A DNA stretch of 64,000 bases from Forficula auricularia (Eukaryota > Arthropoda > Insecta > Dermaptera > Forficulidae): NCBI GenBank assembly GCA_024734495.1, contig JALMQS010000435.1, forward strand, positions 868,001 to 932,000. The letters are read 5' to 3'. The position numbers were made by a program, and so were the translations under genes. Position 1 is the first letter of the stretch. Every line of letters begins with the position of its first letter. The notes under the pieces were generated by a model. It made no database searches, was not told the DNA's origin, and saw nothing but the letters and a program-made list of their open reading frames with translations. Below are positions 50,101-54,070 of the stretch, piece by piece.

Positions 50101-52215
50101 ATAAATTAGTTCGTGTTCATAGTAAGATAATATAAATTTTGAGCATGAGAAAATCTTTAATAGGAGTATAATTTATATGTATCATATCTTGTCATCGATA
50201 TATGTGCTATTAAACCTTATTTTTTGAATTCCAGTTGCACTGATGGAGGTTTTTTTATAAACCGAAAGCTATGCAATGTTTCTGAGAATTTTTATTTATC
50301 GCCACGCATCTGATGCTTTTGATACTTAAATGAAAATATATATAAAACTAGAAAAAATAAAAAAAAATTACCATTTGGATGAAGTGACTCGTTGCATTCT
50401 GGACATGATATACCAACTCTTGATTCAGATATCTCAATTTTCAAATATTGTTGGAAACAATCAAAGCAAGATCTATGGGTACATGTAGCTACTTCTGGAA
50501 AACATTCCTTAGGTAATTCAACCAAGCAAAGAGGACATTCTTGGGTAGTCGAAGTTTGACCCTAAAAAAAAAAATTATTCAATAATTTGCCGTTAATGCT
50601 GATAATGTCTAACATTATTCCAGTTTCGCATCCTTATCAATAAAAAATATTCAACTACGAGTGGGACTCAAACCGAGGGTTCCGTAATGTTTCATTTGTC
50701 ATCCAAACTAATATTTTATAGCATTCAAATTAATTGTCATCGAAAATACTTATAGTAAGCTTATTTCAAGCAATTTTACAGATTTGTAAATGTAAGGACA
50801 GCCAAGTAAGACAAGGCTCTGATATATTATGAGGCGCTGAGAGTAGTTGGTCATGGCTTACTTCACGTTTGGAATGTGACCGAGTGGAATTGACCAAATA
50901 GCGAAGTCTTTGCAAAAAAGTTATCTTCGAGGCAAAAAGATCGTTCGATCATAGGATGGTTGACCGTCTTACATTATATCCCAATGGAAACCGTGCTTTT
51001 TATGCTTTGTATAAAACAATAAATCGAAATTTCGAGTCCCTCTTGTTTCCCCCTCTCTTCTACCAAAATTGGTCCGTAGTCACAAACAACCCTGAAAAAG
51101 CTTAATCATTCGGCTCCTTTTTCGCTATTAATTCCACTTTAGATGATAAAGAGCTTACTTAACTCACCATCTTTTTCCTCCCAATGTGGTCAAAATAATT
51201 TTCAGGCCTCAAGAAATTAAAAAAGCTATAAAGGAATTAAAGTCAGATTCCGTCGCTGGCCTCGATGACATGCCAGTGATTCTTATCAAAAAAATGGAGT
51301 CCCGAATTTGAACCTATCCTATCTAAGCTATTCTAACTCTCATATTCATGATTCGGGCATATTCCCCGACGTGACAGGGTGTCCCTGTCCATATTGGACA
51401 TCTGGCCTCCCTTGAAATGAACACTTTTCCTCTGTGGAGAAATCTGCAGCAAGAGCAAGAAAAACCACTTTATTCGCCAATAAGTTTGTCCTCATGACAT
51501 CAAGGAACTGGACTCTCTCCCAGGCTCCGTCTTTCCCGACACTTCTAACTTTCAACTCTTCTTGATGCGCTCCTTCTTGCATTCGATGGCATTCAAAAAA
51601 AAAGTTTAATACAATTTTCAAAGATGCCTTTAGTTTCTAATTTTCAAAGACGCCTTTAGTTTCTAAACTAGAGAAGCATGGAAATTGAAATTCGGACTAT
51701 AGTTGGAATTTGATATTCTGTGCATTGTCTAATTCTTAGAGGGATCAAAAAAATTGAGGCAGCTACTCAATCATAAAAAGTTCCGATGAAAGAAAGTAAC
51801 GAGGCTACATTAAGTAGTGTACCATTGAATATTTTAAAATCTAATTAAAAATATTTTCTTTTGATTTTTATTTCGTAGCTTCAGTCTAGCAATATTAGCA
51901 AGTCCACTCGCTAAATTTGCAACCCTTCTATTTAAAAATTATGTAAAAATACATGAAGAAACTTAGAATGAATACTTTCGACGATAGAAATTATTTTGGT
52001 CATTATAAAATAATTAGTTTGAATGACCAAAGAAACACTATGAAAACTCGCACTTGTCGGCTTTTTTATCTTATTGTGATAATTATATGGATTACCTTTT
52101 CGCATTCTGAAGATGTATTTCTATTTGGAATAATCGTTGTGGTTGAAGCAGTTGGAACATCAATTCCATTAGATATTGGATGACCACTATCGCAAGAAAG
52201 ATCACCCACTGTGCC
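9730..52215 (-). CDS. RNF19: RNF19-like RBR E3 ubiquitin ligase (13 exons)
   Basis: This is a RING-IBR-RING E3 ligase anchored in a membrane, orthologous to RNF19A/B. Thirteen exons (listed separately) join in phase to 2,121 nt, 706 residues plus stop. In the visible protein, RING1 spans about 49-95 (CPLC...CTHRSCFDC...CPEC), followed by an IBR with CASCPKLKC and [10 protein letters not shown], then RING2 about 212-248 (CPRC...GSCNHMTC...CWLC). The catalytic Cys is at about 227. Two hydrophobic segments, about 279-301 and 323-358, are followed by CRSGGCGVS and a long polar tail with NPSIGE and LEVQADV blocks, as in RNF19A. RBR enzymes pass ubiquitin through the RING2 Cys. The start codon exon lies above 52,215 and was not found. 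Introns reach 14.2 kb and are packed with transposons. Confidence 0.93.
9980..10665. other. RNF19 intron, unassigned
   Basis: AT-rich intron sequence with no ORF or clear repeat structure. Confidence 0.4.
10669..10749. repeat. Short foldback hairpin
   Basis: GCTGTTATGGATAATTTTTA at the left pairs with the reverse complement TAAAAATTATCCATAATAGC at the right. Arms are about 28 nt around a 25-nt loop. Probably a tiny MITE remnant in the RNF19 intron. Confidence 0.65.
10912..11160 (-). repeat. tRNA-derived SINE-like repeat, copy 1
   Basis: On the minus strand 11,071-11,083 reads GGGTTCGAGCCCC, a good RNA polymerase III B box. The tail side (TCTAAAGACAATTATAAA on the plus strand) matches copy 2. 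An A box is not clear. Confidence 0.45.
11225..11370 (-). repeat. SINE-like repeat, copy 2 (tail part)
   Basis: The text AGCTCGAAAATTATTT ... TCTAAAGACAATTATAAA repeats the 10,912-11,055 segment in the same orientation with about 15-20 percent differences. It lacks the B-box part. Confidence 0.45.
11847..12007 (-). CDS. RNF19: RNF19 exon l (cytosolic tail)
   Basis: This 161-nt exon reads [15 protein letters not shown], then [14 protein letters not shown]. Phase fits exons k and m. Homology to vertebrates is weak here, so the assignment rests on splicing and frame. Confidence 0.78.
12092..12212 (-). CDS. RNF19: RNF19 exon k (cytosolic tail)
   Basis: This 121-nt exon reads [13 protein letters not shown] and ends in a strongly basic MRRSRKRKP stretch. 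Acceptor AACAG and donor GTAAGA; phase is consistent on both sides. Confidence 0.82.
12437..13436. mobile_element. Non-autonomous hAT-like element, 1,000 bp
   Basis: Terminal inverted repeats TAGAGACCGGATT and AATCCGGTCTCTA are flanked on both sides by the identical 8-mer GTCATGAC (12,429-12,436 and 13,437-13,444), an 8-bp target duplication as hAT transposases make. The interior is AT-rich with recurring ATGCA and AATATGCA words near both ends (possible subterminal transposase sites) and no transposase ORF. It sits in an RNF19 intron. Confidence 0.85.
13560..14060. repeat. Dispersed non-coding repeat (GAATCCAGACA family)
   Basis: Text such as AAACGGAAGTTGTGAAGCT, GAGTTATCCTAGGTATCCGA and ATCCAGACATGGAAA recurs with variation at about 18.7, 20.9-21.1, 21.35-21.5 and 24.2-24.4 kb. 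No ORF. A dispersed repeat of unknown class in RNF19 introns. Confidence 0.45.
14365..14574 (-). CDS. RNF19: RNF19 exon j (cytosolic tail)
   Basis: This 210-nt exon begins LEVQADV, conserved in RNF19, and continues with [12 protein letters not shown] and [13 protein letters not shown]. Serine- and alanine-rich; no catalytic domain. Confidence 0.9.
14957..15186 (-). mobile_element. 230-bp foldback element with hammerhead-like centre
   Basis: GTAATGGAAGGCAGCCCAGG at the left returns inverted at the right, and the arms pair for about 95 nt each (including ACACATATCCAAATAAG). The loop on the minus strand carries a hammerhead-like core. The architecture resembles the Penelope-type terminus at 2.6 kb. 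Confidence 0.65.
15057..15087 (-). ncRNA. Hammerhead-like core
   Basis: On the minus strand: CTGAAGA (matches CUGANGA), one A, a perfect stem GGAGG/CCTCC with a short loop, then GAAAC. The core strands match the hammerhead consensus except for the extra base before stem II. Stem III and the cleavage site could not be defined. Confidence 0.45.
15840..16340 (-). mobile_element. LINE 3' relic
   Basis: The minus strand shows broken text similar to the 27.3 kb [26 protein letters not shown], then [13 protein letters not shown] and [12 protein letters not shown]. Frameshifts and stops interrupt it. Confidence 0.7.
16521..16707 (-). CDS. RNF19: RNF19 exon i (cytosolic tail)
   Basis: This 187-nt exon encodes a polar tail with [16 protein letters not shown] and [14 protein letters not shown], resembling the vertebrate NPSIGEGS...GSH block. 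Acceptor CTTAG and donor GTAAAT. Confidence 0.88.
16710..17470. other. RNF19 intron, unassigned
   Basis: Includes a poly-G run near 16,905 and a less AT-rich patch at 16,920-17,200 that looks like eroded coding sequence but matches no family I recognise. A (TA)n stretch lies at 17,236-17,248. Confidence 0.35.
17472..17667 (-). CDS. RNF19: RNF19 exon h (second membrane segment)
   Basis: This 196-nt exon reads [17 protein letters not shown], then [18 protein letters not shown] and VRFEFDDE, all diagnostic for RNF19. The intron above it, 17,668-24,593, hosts the nested kinase gene. Confidence 0.95.
18541..18567 (+). ncRNA. Weak hammerhead-like core
   Basis: TTGATGATGAAG, a hairpin GAAG/CTTC, then GAAAC. 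The first strand lacks the leading C of the consensus. Downstream (about 18,650) lies the TTTGTATCAAGCAG text that also accompanies similar motifs near 48.2 and 52.7 kb. Confidence 0.3.
18950..19115 (+). mobile_element. LINE C-terminal relic
   Basis: Reads MTSRNWDSL and [13 protein letters not shown], matching the [10 protein letters not shown]...[10 protein letters not shown] end of the 27.3 kb LINE. Short and broken. Confidence 0.55.
19200..19760. other. Intron sequence, probable old repeat
   Basis: Contains AATGCGAAGCATGGG, GGTCTCGCGGCAAGCG and a (GGAT)n patch at 19,434-19,447. No ORF. Looks like an old dispersed repeat; family unknown. Confidence 0.3.
19925..20432. repeat. 120-bp units, two direct then two inverted
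   Basis: Units of about 120 bp at 19,925-20,040 and 20,041-20,160 share ATTGCTGAAGACATA and AATAGCGATTGATTCTCATCT. Units at about 20,190-20,312 and 20,312-20,432 carry the reverse complement (ATTTTAAGTCGATTC, GTCTTCAGCAATGG). Single units appear at about 46,380-46,490 and 47,160-47,300. No coding potential. Confidence 0.7.
20740..21500. repeat. Dispersed repeat copies (GAATCCAGGCACACGGACAG family)
   Basis: Two related blocks (about 20,740-21,190 and 21,290-21,480) share AAAGCTCTGAAGCTAGAAA-like and GTTTCAGACATTTTTAAGCA-like text with copies at 13.9 and 24.2 kb. Non-coding. Confidence 0.4.
21945..22049 (+). other. Upstream ORF overlapping the kinase start
   Basis: ATG at 21,945 opens a 34-codon ORF in another frame that ends with TAG at 22,047-22,049, eight bases inside the kinase coding region. 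If the transcript starts upstream, translation of this ORF would limit use of the kinase ATG. A further out-of-frame ATG lies at 22,034. The transcript start is unknown. Confidence 0.4.
22039..23602 (+). CDS. EcKL / CHK-type kinase, two exons, nested gene
   Basis: This gene encodes a 444-residue protein of the ecdysteroid-kinase-like (EcKinase/CHK) family, which in insects phosphorylates small hydroxylated molecules such as ecdysteroids. Exons are 22,039-22,446 and 22,676-23,602, joined across a 229-nt intron (CG|GTAAGC ... TTTAAAG|GTG), phase 0. Motifs: acidic Gly/Ser-rich N-terminus, the AVKVDYL-like strand, SVLVLENL (about 185-191), the catalytic-loop equivalent [11 protein letters not shown] (306-316) and ILDWQM (about 328-333). 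The family norm HGD reads HTD here. The ATG at 22,039 is the first in-frame ATG; the longer frame upstream opens with TTG. It lies wholly inside an RNF19 intron on the opposite strand. Substrate unknown. Confidence 0.9.
23798..23803 (+). promoter_or_regulatory. AATAAA polyadenylation signal
   Basis: AATAAA about 196 bases after the kinase stop; another AATAAA follows within 15 bases. Likely 3' end of the nested gene. Confidence 0.5.
23830..24165. repeat. Two direct copies of a dispersed repeat
   Basis: Blocks at about 23,840-24,000 and 24,015-24,160 share ACGGTTTGAG, CCAAATTTCAGCT and TAGCTRCAATCG. A related block lies at 18,230-18,370. Non-coding. Confidence 0.5.
24594..24691 (-). CDS. RNF19: RNF19 exon g (loop between membrane segments)
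   Basis: This 98-nt exon reads [15 protein letters not shown], a basic KHKRN stretch, then the start of transmembrane segment 2 ([10 protein letters not shown]). Donor is GTGAGT. Confidence 0.94.
24767..24919. repeat. 153-bp MITE-like foldback
   Basis: TTTATCAAAAGAGAAGTT at the left and AACTTCTCTTTTGATAAA at the right are inverted; GTGAAACCA and TGGTTTCA extend the arms. No ORF. It lies 75 bases upstream of exon g of the RNF19 gene. Confidence 0.7.
24925..27240. other. RNF19 intron, mostly unassigned
   Basis: CAGCGTTTCTCAAAC at about 25,105 resembles a hAT end without a recognised partner. An (AT)n microsatellite lies at about 26,064-26,100. The remaining short ORFs show no family features. 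Confidence 0.35.
26064..26100. repeat. (AT)n microsatellite
   Basis: An uninterrupted AT dinucleotide run of about 37 bases. Confidence 0.9.
27262..28446 (+). mobile_element. 5'-truncated jockey/I-type LINE with poly(A)
   Basis: The coding part begins inside RT at [16 protein letters not shown] and includes [43 protein letters not shown] and [12 protein letters not shown]. It ends with [15 protein letters not shown] small deletion near 27,945 breaks the frame. The 3' end reads CACGATGGAGGGGCCAAC, CCTTTAGGGG, CACCTTTTTGGTGTAAC and poly(A). The same end occurs at 41.9 and 42.9 kb, which defines one family. Clade is uncertain (jockey/I superfamily). Confidence 0.85.
28565..30140 (+). mobile_element. 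Decayed LINE, interrupted by a solo LTR
   Basis: RT text at 28,600-28,655 reads [14 protein letters not shown] and resumes after the inserted LTR as [16 protein letters not shown]. Downstream come [28 protein letters not shown] and [17 protein letters not shown]. Many stops and frameshifts. It is a LINE lineage distinct from the others in this window. Confidence 0.7.
28656..29048. mobile_element. Solo LTR, 393 bp, with 5-bp duplication
   Basis: A GC-rich block begins TGTAGCGGCCC and ends CGCCCTAACA (TG...CA). The 5-mer GCAGA flanks both sides (28,651-28,655 and 29,049-29,053). It splits the RT of the surrounding LINE; removing it and one GCAGA restores continuous RT text. It contains a 12-bp hairpin GCATGACTGATA/TATCAGTCATGC and a run of ATCGAATC/ATCGGATC words. 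BEL/Pao or gypsy-type; no internal region present. Confidence 0.8.
30145..31190. other. AT-rich stretch, probably includes the LINE 5' UTR
   Basis: No ORF. AT-rich. The 5' end of the CR1-like LINE must lie here, but no target duplication could be matched. Confidence 0.35.
31208..31951 (+). CDS. CR1-like ORF1, SGNH esterase-like
   Basis: A 247-residue protein starting at the ATG directly after a long T-tract and AG. A coiled coil (about 28-60, [18 protein letters not shown]) is followed by the esterase-like domain: ILGDSL (block I, Ser), [19 protein letters not shown] (block III, normally GTND) and [15 protein letters not shown] (block V, normally DGIHLN). The usual catalytic Asp and His of block V are both Asn. 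In CR1 elements ORF1 binds RNA and forms the ribonucleoprotein. The stop TAA (31,949-31,951) follows AAAAAAAC. Confidence 0.82.
   Translation: MVEIYSDSKIETRSIGVGTSDRFLSEDDSLEKMKEKIDILEKELVQVREELDTIRNVIGQGQINSAVCQERDILLDNSGVREIDNRVLILGDSLFKYSASYTASRGFSSWCFPGIRFEQLENMVERYVGARKDLVFIHVGTHNIYDITAEVFRLKFDRLVISLRNKFQGAKLIFSGIIYRRDVDFRRINWANHILESVCFKYGCKFINSNSYLDYKDLGKNGINLNRSGSYKLGKVCIDSILEYQKN
31942..31948 (+). promoter_or_regulatory. Candidate -1 frameshift slippery site
   Basis: In the ORF1 frame the codons are CAA AAA AAC TAA, so the heptamer A-AAA-AAC fits X-XXY-YYZ and sits immediately before the stop. The -1 frame is open here and runs without stop into ORF2. A GGAGGGGGT run follows within five bases. 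Confidence 0.6.
31951..34764 (+). CDS. CR1-like ORF2, endonuclease-reverse transcriptase
   Basis: Intact ORF in the -1 frame relative to ORF1. Endonuclease motifs: [38 protein letters not shown] and SDHYSVV (first 230 residues). RT motifs: [54 protein letters not shown] and [11 protein letters not shown]-terminal text includes [14 protein letters not shown] and RRAARFV. There is no ATG before the endonuclease domain: a 32,002 start would be TTG, and the ATG at 31,952 is in another frame and stops quickly. This supports expression by -1 frameshifting or reinitiation. Confidence 0.88.
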   Translation, partial: NGGGKRTIFRNRNQRFKLLIINCRSILNKILNFGQHVDLINPDVIVGTESWLREEISNNEVFPKGYIVYRRDRQSGRGGGVFIAVKDSLPSSLNFLDLQEEMLGVNVKFGLISRVIVGLYRSPSQDFKILENLDNFLNCTSMRSKDILVCGDLNLPNVNWSSATNSNSLAQILVDDIFKSRNFIQIVREGTRKRSSGQASVLDVCLTNFDSDNMRVTIEDGISDHYSVVIEYLGSVSQSLTFEKKHWLYRLGDKMGFNNFLESKFLEWSVIRDVDQQWDGLMNLLEEGKYKFIPSKLVKVGNEPVYYDRTIKNLKRKCRIAYSNRNKSSNHKRKFRELNRLLIEKKNLARVNYLNNYIDRNSSNRNWFNVYSFLKELNVSANVPALLGDDGELVEDNVLKANLLNRQYSSVFVALEEGELVDGGSSDSQMEDLVILESDVALGIKRLKPGKSSGEDEINSDLLKFVVDSISKFLCLLFNRCLDEGTMPIGWKRALVIPVYKGGDKSLACNYRPVSLTSLVGKILERLVDSHIRSYLEGQGWFYHRQHGFRKNYSCNSQLVSFIQELQEALDKSQCVDAVFLDFAKAFDKVSHKIILEKLNSSGLSVKLIKFIRCFLRDRTQIVKVGNGLSDRVDVTSGVIQGSVLGPLLFLIYVNDLPSIVQSSIRLFADDCVVYRVIDNDCDSLTLQNDLDQIEGWCRSNSMELNHSKSNLVRFSTRNLVSPQNYYIGGNIINESKFYKYLGIHIQANLKWDMHISYIVNKAYRKLGMFGRILKGTSREVKSKVYLTYVRPNLEYCSVVWDKHPQRLERKIDMVQRRAARFVFGKFDRFSSVTSMINELGWSSLLERREWAKLKVIFKAYEGFRSWEEIANRFQEPNYLGRADHRKKIRKPRFLKNIGLHSIVGSGIDLWNNLSVTTWDYSPLPPMIKSIINFVKS
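35206..35629. other. RNF19 intron, unassigned
   Basis: Sequence between two LINE insertions; no ORF or repeat structure seen. Confidence 0.35.
35630..35735 (+). mobile_element. LINE 3' relic
   Basis: Reads [20 protein letters not shown], matching the SLPATIFP...[10 protein letters not shown] end of the 27.3 kb LINE. Confidence 0.5.
35796..36714 (+). mobile_element. RTE-like LINE, 5'-truncated (copy B)
   Basis: Starts abruptly at [14 protein letters not shown] and continues without frame break for 292 residues through [28 protein letters not shown] and [13 protein letters not shown], then GGACTGTATACTCA(ATG)n. Nucleotide text is nearly the same as copies A and C. Typical 5' truncation by incomplete target-primed reverse transcription. 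Confidence 0.9.
36820..36912 (+). mobile_element. LINE 3' UTR relic with poly(A)
   Basis: ATGCAAGGGTCTGTCAAGAC, CTAAAGGTGCTGCATTTTCT, GGTGGGCCC and a poly(A) run resemble the 3' end of the 27.3 kb LINE family (GGGGCCAAC...CCTTTAGGGG...CACCTTTTTGG). Confidence 0.45.
37276..37375. other. Assembly gap (100 N)
   Basis: Exactly 100 N, followed by long poly-T and a C run of more than 20 (37,376-37,452). The homopolymers probably broke the assembly; true gap size is unknown. Confidence 0.98.
37455..37765 (+). mobile_element. RTE-like LINE relic, older
   Basis: Reads [12 protein letters not shown], a GKSWKV-like segment, then CCCAGTCTTCGGAATGATGA, corresponding to the TNEEVL...RRIVASNQS end of the RTE-like family. 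Heavily diverged. Confidence 0.55.
38120..38845 (+). mobile_element. RTE-like LINE relic, split by a SINE
   Basis: RIAQAK and QKLLCFSSI (38,150-38,205) precede an insertion at about 38,290-38,590. After it come [13 protein letters not shown] text and AAACCAGTCTTCGGACTTAA followed by a (GAT)n tail at 38,822-38,842. Same family as copies A-C but older. Confidence 0.6.
38290..38560 (-). repeat. tRNA-derived SINE
   Basis: Minus strand: an A-box-like TGACTCAATGGTCAGAGC (38,507-38,524) and a B-box-like CGGGTTCACTTGCCGG (38,468-38,483) at tRNA-like spacing, then a tRNA-unrelated body. It interrupts the RTE relic. The boxes point to polymerase III transcription. It is not a tRNA gene, as the arms do not pair fully. 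Confidence 0.55.
38921..39057 (-). CDS. RNF19: RNF19 exon f (first membrane segment)
   Basis: This 137-nt exon reads [17 protein letters not shown], a basic stop, then a Gly/Ala/Ile-rich hydrophobic stretch ending IPAMIIG. This matches transmembrane segment 1 of RNF19. Confidence 0.95.
39166..39443. mobile_element. hAT-type MITE, 278 bp
   Basis: Ends CAGGGGTCGGCAAC and GTTACCGACTCCTG are inverted. Flanking 8-mers GGGTAGAT and GTGTAGGT match at six of eight positions, an old 8-bp target duplication. No ORF. Confidence 0.65.
39879..40108. repeat. Direct duplication, copy 1
   Basis: About 230 bp, nearly identical to 40,289-40,553. Shared text includes ATCGCGAGACTACTGCGGAT, AGAGAGAAAAAGATGTGATC and CAACGTCATTTCGCGTATAG. 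Non-coding, inside an RNF19 intron. Confidence 0.85.
40289..40553. repeat. Direct duplication, copy 2
   Basis: Differs from copy 1 by a few substitutions (TATGGACC/TCTGGACC, AGCACGC/AGCCCGC) and an extra segment of about 38 bases after TATAACAA. A 180-bp spacer separates the copies. Confidence 0.85.
40785..40970 (-). repeat. GC-rich repeat related to 3.15 kb
   Basis: Minus strand reads GAGGCGTAGCGAGTGGGGGG and ATCATGCCCCGG, the same module as at 3,140-3,412. Surrounded by AT-rich intron. Confidence 0.5.
41435..41950 (+). mobile_element. LINE 3' copy (27.3 kb family)
   Basis: Starts at CCAAGCATTCTCTTGCCACA and runs through the C-terminal coding text ([43 protein letters not shown]) to the conserved 3' UTR and poly(A) at 41,936. 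Frame breaks present. Confidence 0.8.
42367..42913 (+). mobile_element. LINE 3' copy (27.3 kb family)
   Basis: Starts within LEYGSH and shares the same C-terminal text and 3' UTR, ending in a 16-base poly(A) at 42,897-42,913. Small deletions break the frame. Confidence 0.8.
43322..44877 (+). mobile_element. Tc1-like transposon with about 130-bp TIRs
   Basis: Arms of about 125-133 bp are inverted (left begins TGAGCCTCGTCCCATCTCAA; the right mirrors it with few changes) and TA flanks both sides (43,320-43,321 and 44,878-44,879). The interior encodes a degraded DD34E transposase. Length 1,556 bp. It lies in an RNF19 intron. Confidence 0.9.
43639..44727 (+). pseudogene. Tc1 transposase, degraded
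   Basis: Start ATG at 43,639 ([10 protein letters not shown]...); the frame is lost near 43,705. A helix-turn-helix-like segment ([16 protein letters not shown]) follows. TGA interrupts at 43,928. A 58-nt GT-AG intron-like gap (43,991-44,048) separates GFKTYK from [11 protein letters not shown]. The catalytic triad is visible as [14 protein letters not shown] and SPDLSPIE, with 34 residues between the second Asp and the Glu. Further frame losses near 44,291 and 44,385. Not functional as it stands. Confidence 0.85.
44880..45600. other. RNF19 intron, unassigned
   Basis: AT-rich, no ORF. Includes the right end of the pogo-like TIR pair and a tRNA-like GGTTGTCTGTTCAAGAGCC stretch at about 45,439 too weak to call. 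Confidence 0.3.
45605..45749 (-). CDS. RNF19: RNF19 exon e (RING2, catalytic Cys)
   Basis: This 145-nt exon reads [30 protein letters not shown], then [16 protein letters not shown]. The Cys of GSCNHM is the expected ubiquitin-accepting residue and is present. Confidence 0.96.
45752..47645. other. RNF19 intron with two 120-bp repeat units
   Basis: Single diverged units of the 20 kb repeat lie at about 46,380-46,490 and 47,160-47,300 (TCGATTTTTCCATGACTTCA-type text). Otherwise AT-rich and unassigned. Confidence 0.4.
47649..47839 (-). CDS. RNF19: RNF19 exon d (IBR)
   Basis: This 191-nt exon contains the IBR zinc ligands: [16 protein letters not shown], then [20 protein letters not shown] Ser/Arg-rich linker with [10 protein letters not shown] follows, also present in vertebrate RNF19. 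Confidence 0.95.
47975..48089 (-). CDS. RNF19: RNF19 exon c (RING1-IBR linker)
   Basis: This 115-nt exon reads [17 protein letters not shown] and RWCPAPDC, the typical start of the RBR in-between region. Donor is GTAATT; the phase passes AG to exon d. Confidence 0.95.
48331..48421. repeat. 91-bp foldback hairpin
   Basis: TGCTTGAGTACCTTCGCAT at the left pairs with ATGCGAAGGTACTCATGCA at the right; GAAGTGGTT/AACCACTTG extends the arms. MITE-like. Confidence 0.7.
49067..49092 (-). ncRNA. Hammerhead-like core (Penelope-type)
   Basis: Minus strand: CTGAAGATGAG, a short spacer GTTAGCCACC, then CGAAATATATATAT. The first strand matches CUGANGA exactly. Stem II is weak. It lies 3' of the GIY-YIG relic, where Penelope-like elements carry hammerheads. 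Confidence 0.45.
49425..49875 (-). pseudogene. Penelope GIY-YIG endonuclease relic
   Basis: Minus-strand text reads [11 protein letters not shown], then after a one-base frame change [21 protein letters not shown]. These carry the GIY (GVY), YIG, catalytic Arg and the EH motif of the Penelope C-terminal endonuclease, with the CxxC pair typical of these elements. The upstream part ([19 protein letters not shown]) fits the region between RT and endonuclease. The frameshift makes it non-functional. Confidence 0.82.
49931..50370. other. RNF19 intron, unassigned
   Basis: AT-rich; contains TTTATATCAAGTAGACATTC at about 50,020, a diverged copy of the TTTGCATCAAGCAG repeat. No ORF. Confidence 0.35.
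50372..50561 (-). CDS. RNF19: RNF19 exon b (RING1)
   Basis: This 190-nt exon encodes RING1: [43 protein letters not shown]. It closely matches the RNF19 RING1, including the IEISESRV stretch. The exon ends one base into the Asp codon that continues in exon c. Confidence 0.95.
50890..51600 (+). mobile_element. LINE relic
   Basis: Broken text in order: [20 protein letters not shown], then [20 protein letters not shown] (start of RT), then [14 protein letters not shown] (C-terminus as in the 27.3 kb LINE). The middle of RT is deleted. Confidence 0.65.
51601..52095. other. RNF19 intron, unassigned
   Basis: Begins with a short direct repeat (AAAGATGCCTTTAGTTTCTA / AAAGACGCCTTTAGTTTCTA) at about 51,620-51,665; otherwise nothing recognised. 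Confidence 0.35.
52096..52215 (-). CDS. RNF19: RNF19 exon a (N-terminal, first seen)
   Basis: This is a 120-nt, phase 0-0 exon. Acceptor AACAG and donor GTAATC flank a polar, Ser/Thr-rich 40-residue stretch ending SSECEK, just before RING1. The N-terminus varies in this family, so this exon rests on splice signals and phase. An alternative in-phase acceptor lies six bases inside. Confidence 0.6.
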
Positions 52216-52892
52216 TGTTACGATAAAAAGTATAATTAATTTATATGTAAAATTTTAGTATATAATTTTAAACTATTTTTCTATTTTTGTAGTTTCATTT
52301 AACCTTACTATTATAGTTTTCAATTTGTCTAAAAATTCCTTTGATATTAATGATTTAATTTGTCTAAAACCCACATTTATTAAGAGCTATATTAAATATC
52401 AATAGAACTATCATTTTTTTATTAAATCTTAACATCTTATTTTTCACGATTAACTTTATATTTATAAATATTAATTTAATATAGGTCGATAAAAACAAAT
52501 TTTTAAATATGTTATCCATTTTCTTTCTGTTTTCTTGATATGTCTTATTTTTTATAATTTTTCATATTAATGAATTTCAAAAGTACTATTTCAGCGGTTC
52601 TCAACAGGTGGTACACAAATGAGAGAACTCTGGTGTTATTTACATGGATGTTTACCGTGATTTATTTTTATGGGACTATAGTTTCGAAAAGCTTGTCTTC
52701 ATTTTCAGTAAAATATGAATCCAATTTTGACTAAAACTTGATTGAATTAATTGAAAAGTTTTTGTTTTGCCGAGAGTAGCAGAGTTGTTGAATCATAATG
52801 TGAAACAAAGAGGTTGTCCTTTGCTTGATGCAAATAAACATACACATATATATATAAATATGTGTATATATTTATATTTGATATATATATAT

Positions 52893-54070
52893 ATAGTCCA
52901 GGCAAATTATGATTTTAACAGGAAATAATTCCCGGTAAAGATTTTATTGTTGTAATACGTCTATTGGCACTCCAATATTACTAGCCTAAGTCTTCCCTCA
53001 AATCAGTGTTGTGGAAATCCTTCTACGCGCCTCAAAATGAGAAAATTTCGGAGTTTTTTCAGTTTTTCTTGAATAACTCTAAAACAGCTTATCAAATCTA
53101 AAAGATATCCATTAGATAAATTAAAGCTCTTTAAATTACGCGTAAAATGATAACAATTTCATCCATTTAGGCTAAGTAGAACCGGTACCTGTCAAAAAAC
53201 AGCCCCCGTGATCACTTTTGAATATCCCTAAAACTCGTACTTTTTTCGACTTTTCCCCATTTTGCCATGAAGGAGCAAGTTTTCGACAAAGACCAATCTA
53301 TACATTTTTAAACTAGATTAAATTTGAAACAAACTTTCATCTTAATTGGATAATGGAAACCCGTGCCGCAATGAGGTTGAAGTTTGCAGTTTTCTTTGCT
53401 GGATATCTATAAATATAAGTTTTATCAAAAAAGTGGTCCAAGTAAAGGTTCAAGTCAACAAAATTTACTAGAGAATGAGACAAAAATCAAGTTTCTAGGA
53501 TGAGTGATTTTCATTTTATGAAGGAAAAACTGCGATTTTCTGCAAAAAACTGTAAACTTCAACCTCATTGCAACACCAGTTACTATTGTCCAATTAAGAT
53601 GAAACTTTGTTTAAATTGTAGGAAATTTAATCTAGTTTAAAAATGTATAGAGTGGTCTTTGTCGAAAACGTGCTACTTCATGGTCAAAATGGAGAAAAAT
53701 CGAAAAAAGTACGAGTTTTAGGGATATTCAAAAGTGATCCCGGGGGCTGTTTTTTGACAGGCGCTAATACCGGTTCTACTTAACCTAAATAGATGAAATT
53801 GTTATCATTTTACGCGTAATTTAAAGAGCTTTAATTTATCTAATGGATATCTTTTTGATTTGATAAGCCGTTTTAGAGTTATTCAAGAAAAACTGAAAAA
53901 ACTCCGAAATTTTCTCATTTTGAGGCGCACAGAAAAATTTCCACAACACAGATTTGGGGGAAAACTTAGGCTAGTAATATTGGAGTACCAATAAAGGTAT
54001 TTCAGCAATAAAATCTTTACCAGGAATTATTTCCTGTTTATGCCATTTTTTCAAGTAATTTGCCTGGACT
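52893..54070. repeat. Large foldback element, arms about 500 bp
   Basis: AGTCCAGGCAAATTA at 52,893 returns inverted as TAATTTGCCTGGACT ending at 54,070. Arms run inward to about 53,392 and 53,548 with roughly 85-90 percent pairing (for example CTCATTTTGAGGCGC and its mirror) around a spacer of about 150 bp. No ORF. Next to both ends the TTTGCATCAAGCAG repeat occurs in opposite orientations, extending the palindrome to about 52,795-54,130. Confidence 0.85.
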
